DNA from: Natronolimnohabitans sp. A-GB9
GTDB taxonomy: Archaea > Halobacteriota > Halobacteria > Halobacteriales > Natrialbaceae
Direction: 5' to 3'
Assembly: GCF_030848565.1 (NCBI RefSeq)
Contig: NZ_JAVDDV010000002.1
Span: 186,001 to 250,000, forward strand
DNA length: 64,000 nucleotides
Positions 61,414 to 64,000 of this stretch are shown here, one piece after another (position 1 is the stretch's first letter; every line of letters begins with the position of its first letter). Under the pieces are notes generated by a model. The model made no database searches. It had not been told where the DNA came from and saw nothing but the letters and a program-made list of their open reading frames with translations. The position numbers and the translations under genes were made by a program.

Positions 61414-62919
61414 TCACCCGTCTCGGTATCGCTCGAGTCGGCCCTGCAGGAACGGCCCGACGAGGATCAGACAGATCACGAGCACGAGCAGCGGCGAGAG
61501 CCAGCCGTATTCGAACGGATTGACGAAGATCATGTAGGATCCATCGGAGAGTTCGAGCGATCGGTAGAGGTTCTGTTCGGCGATGTCTCCGAGGACGACC
61601 CCCAGGACGAACGCGATCACCGAGTAGTTGTGCCGGACCATATAGAAACCGAGCACGCCGAAGACGATGATCGTCAGGACGTCGATCGGATTGGTATCGA
61701 GGGCGAAGGTCCCCAAAAAGGAGAGGACGATGACCATCGGGATGATGTAGTTCGTATCGATCTTCGTCAAGATCCCGAGTCGGGTCACCAGCGAGAGTCC
61801 GACGAGCAAGATGACGAGGTTTCCGAGCAACAGCGCGAGCAACATCGCATACGTCAACGCGAGTTCGCCGCTCGGGTCGAACATGCTCTGACCGGGCCGG
61901 AGGTCGTGCATGAGAAGCCCACCGATGAGGACCGCCGTCGAGGAGCTGCCGGGGATGCCAAAGGAGATCGCCGGCACGAGCGAGCCGGCGACGGTGCCGT
62001 TGTTCGACGCCTCCGAGGCGACGACGCCGGTCTCGTTTCCGTCGCCAAAGCTGTCGGGGTCGTCGGAGCTTCGGACCGCCTCCGAGTAGGCGATGAAGTT
62101 CGAGACGGTCGCGCCGGCGCCGGGAATCGAACCGATGACCATGCCGAGAAAGCCCGACTTGACCACCGTGATGGGACGTTTGAGTGTCGATACGATCCCC
62201 GCCGAGACGCCACCGCCGATCCGGACGCCGTCCTCGGCGATGCCGCCCTCCTGGCCGGCGAGTTTCATCATCTCGGCGATCGCAAACAGACCGATGAGTA
62301 CGGCGACGAAACTGACGCCGTCGTAGAGGAGCATCGAGTCCGTATACCGGTTGTCGAGGCTCATCGGCGCGGAGCCGACCGTCGTCACGAGCAGGCCGGC
62401 GACGCCGGCGAGCAGGCCCTTGACGATCGAGCCGCGGGCAACGACGGTGATCATCGCGAGCCCGAGAATCGCGACGAGGAACCGCTCGGGCGTTCCGACG
62501 GCGAGGACGACCTCGACCAAAAACGGCGAGAACAGCAACAACACGACGATCGTAAGCGCGCCGGCGATCGCCGATGCGGTCGCGGAGATCGACAGCGCCG
62601 TCGCTGCCCGTCCCTGTTTCGACATCGGATAGCCGTCGAACATCGTCGCTGCCGACGACGACACGCCCGGTGTGTTGATGAGGATCGCGGCGATCGAGCC
62701 GCCGTACATCGAACCGCTATAGACCCCGATCAACAGGATGATCGCGTTCGTCGGCTCCATCGGGAGCGTCAACGGCAGGATGATCGCCATCCCCAGCGGT
62801 GGGCCCAGTCCCGGAAGGGCACCGACGACGATCCCGAGTAAAACCCCCATGACGACCCACGCCATCGTCTCGAGCGTAAACAGCGTCTCGGCTGCAGCGA
62901 CGAACGTCTCGACGCTCAC
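61414..62919 (-). CDS. tctA: Second tripartite tricarboxylate transporter permease, TctA
   Basis: A 501-residue paralogue of the permease at 46644. The family motifs are LLGIVVGALPGLGPPLGMAI near 25, YGGSIAAILINTPGVSSSAA near 70, and GSIPGAGATVSNFIAYSEAVR in the second half. The GTG start overlaps the tctB stop by four bases. Similarity to the first copy is family-level, not a recent duplication, so the two systems probably have different substrates. Confidence 0.9.
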   Translation of the reverse strand: MSVETFVAAAETLFTLETMAWVVMGVLLGIVVGALPGLGPPLGMAIILPLTLPMEPTNAIILLIGVYSGSMYGGSIAAILINTPGVSSSAATMFDGYPMSKQGRAATALSISATASAIAGALTIVVLLLFSPFLVEVVLAVGTPERFLVAILGLAMITVVARGSIVKGLLAGVAGLLVTTVGSAPMSLDNRYTDSMLLYDGVSFVAVLIGLFAIAEMMKLAGQEGGIAEDGVRIGGGVSAGIVSTLKRPITVVKSGFLGMVIGSIPGAGATVSNFIAYSEAVRSSDDPDSFGDGNETGVVASEASNNGTVAGSLVPAISFGIPGSSSTAVLIGGLLMHDLRPGQSMFDPSGELALTYAMLLALLLGNLVILLVGLSLVTRLGILTKIDTNYIIPMVIVLSFLGTFALDTNPIDVLTIIVFGVLGFYMVRHNYSVIAFVLGVVLGDIAEQNLYRSLELSDGSYMIFVNPFEYGWLSPLLVLVICLILVGPFLQGRLERYRDG

Positions 62920-63596
62920 GCGGAACCACCCGTGAGAGCAGAGACGGCCACAAACGGGAGTTCAGGCAACACCGGGACGGGGAAGCGCCACTCCGTGTAC
63001 CACCCGACCGCGACCTCGGGCGTGACCAGGAGGAAAAAGACGTATGCGATCCCGAAACTCGAGGCGACGAGGGCGGTCGCCTTCGGCCAGGAGATGTCGG
63101 CCCAGAGTGCGTACAATGCGACGAAGATCGGCGTCGCGTACAACATCCCGATCGTGAACGTCAACACCATGTATACGACCGAGAGAACGCCAACGACTGC
63201 CGGCCCTCGCGGATCGTCGATGTCGTACGTGTAGGTGCCAGCGCTCTCTCGGTCGGAGTCAGCCTGCTCGTCATCGCTGGCGGCAACATCTTCCTCCACA
63301 TCGCCGGTCGAAACCATCTGTGTGGGGGAAGAGACGACCGAACGAATCGGTTCCGGAAGGTAGTTGCGCGCGAGCAAAAGCGCCGAGAGGACGACCGTCG
63401 CGCCGGCGGTCAGTCGCGGAAAGATGGCCGCCCCGGCAGAGAACTCCCGTGCGCCCCAGAACATGTACGCACCGGTGACGAAAAAGATCACCAGCAGGAC
63501 GTGCTCCATCGTCGGTCGTTCGCGAAGAACGATTTCGCCGACGTCTGCAAGTGCTGAGATCGCGTCCCGGAGTGTCCGTGATAATGTCGTTCCCAT
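62916..63596 (-). CDS. tctB: Second TctB small subunit
   Basis: A 226-residue protein with four membrane segments (about 30-50, 60-95, 140-175 and 180-205). Its N-terminus adds about 28 residues before helix 1, and an acidic loop (SDDEQADSDRES) lies between helix pairs. The pattern matches TctB but it is longer than the first copy. A later methionine (MEHVLLVIFF) is an alternative start. Confidence 0.8.
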   Translation of the reverse strand: MGTTLSRTLRDAISALADVGEIVLRERPTMEHVLLVIFFVTGAYMFWGAREFSAGAAIFPRLTAGATVVLSALLLARNYLPEPIRSVVSSPTQMVSTGDVEEDVAASDDEQADSDRESAGTYTYDIDDPRGPAVVGVLSVVYMVLTFTIGMLYATPIFVALYALWADISWPKATALVASSFGIAYVFFLLVTPEVAVGWYTEWRFPVPVLPELPFVAVSALTGGSA

Positions 63597-63629
63597 CGAG
63601 TGTAGAGATCCTTCGTCGACGGCGGAAAG

Positions 63630-64000
63630 CTACTCTTCGGCCGCTTCGACTCGTTGCTCGAACTCCTCGAAGTCGATGTTCTCCTCGAGATCGTCGAGTG
63701 CCTCCTCGAGGATCGTCTCGGTCTCGTCGAGATCGCCGTACTCGACGATGTTCCCGGTTTCTTCTTCCCACGCCGTGGTGTCGTCGTGCGTGGCCGCCAC
63801 CTCGATCGCATCGGCGATCTCGCGGCGGACCTCCACGGGTGTCCCCGGCGGCGCAACCTGCGTGAGTTCGAACTCGGCGATATACGAGAGGCTGTCGCCG
63901 TAGTTCGTGATCCGATCGATCTCCGGGAACGCCGGGATGTCGGTGTCCATCAGGCTTACGACTGCACTGACGTCGCCCGAGTTGACGGCCTCGATCGCCG
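63630..64000 (-). CDS. tctC: Second TctC binding protein, C-terminal part (cut by window edge)
   Basis: The frame is open to the window end. The visible 122 residues include the C-terminal lobe of a Bug/TctC protein: VNSGDVSAVVSL, FELTQVAPPGTPVEVRREIADAIEVAA and an acidic helical end. Gene order tctC-tctB-tctA matches the first cluster. The N-terminal signal and ligand site are beyond the window. Confidence 0.75.
   Translation of the reverse strand, partial: AIEAVNSGDVSAVVSLMDTDIPAFPEIDRITNYGDSLSYIAEFELTQVAPPGTPVEVRREIADAIEVAATHDDTTAWEEETGNIVEYGDLDETETILEEALDDLEENIDFEEFEQRVEAAEE

Noticed and set aside
61630-62841. 403-codon plus-strand frame opposite the second tctA
   Set aside because: Low-complexity charged translation; the minus strand encodes a clear TctA permease. 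The same holds for 47181-48206 opposite the first tctA.

Overview
The window looks like chromosome of a haloarchaeon (class Halobacteria), probably a Natrialbales-type genus such as Natrinema, Haloterrigena or Natronorubrum. Evidence: very high GC with strong G/C at third codon positions, very acidic proteins, TATA-type promoters 25-35 bases before start codons with many leaderless starts, and archaeal gene sets (S13-S4-S11-RpoD, L18e-L13-S9-RpoN-RpoK-enolase-S2, small primase subunit plus GINS, RtcB plus archease, AglM and AglJ, mevalonate kinase plus isopentenyl phosphate kinase, NreA, EF-1 beta).

Layout. 0-3.3 kb: the 5' part of an RND/MMPL-type exporter, an RNase Z-like metallohydrolase, a Tat-exported protein with a papain-like Cys-His-Asp pattern and a small membrane protein. 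3.4-12.9 kb: Lhr-type helicase, Lrp-like regulator, FAD amine oxidase, MFS exporter with a palindromic operator candidate, F420-type oxidoreductase, DUF4870 protein, PAP2 phosphatase. 12.9-18.5 kb: AIR synthase-like protein, a repeat-rich intergenic stretch, then aglM and aglJ for S-layer N-glycosylation. 18.5-26.5 kb: GINS, primase and GNAT on the minus strand; archease, intein-bearing RtcB and MoaA on the plus strand. 26.7-33.1 kb: the ribosomal/RNA polymerase cluster with tRNA-Ser and tRNA-Leu. 33.5-39.7 kb: three translationally coupled genes with pilin-like N-termini, the last ending in a visibly AT-richer part, next to an AT-rich PQQ-propeller lipoprotein. 39.8-46.6 kb: a ThiN-type regulator with a PhnCDE-like ABC transporter, mevalonate and isopentenyl phosphate kinases, and a PAPS reductase-family enzyme. 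46.6-49.7 kb: a complete tripartite tricarboxylate transporter. 50-57.8 kb: membrane and secreted proteins, including a membrane-anchored winged-helix regulator whose ectodomain resembles that of a PGF-CTERM-anchored neighbour. 57.9-64 kb: NreA, a small zinc-finger protein, EF-1 beta, an MFS carrier, and a second tripartite tricarboxylate transporter cut by the window end.

Between genes runs a dispersed repeat family (TGATACTGYCGGACAG and TGATACGGACTGCTGTC types) that often supplies the stop codon of the gene before it. Some copies are full palindromic elements of about 80-115 bp. No CRISPR array, rRNA, transposase or integrase gene was seen. Gene family names come from recognition by eye; no database search was run.
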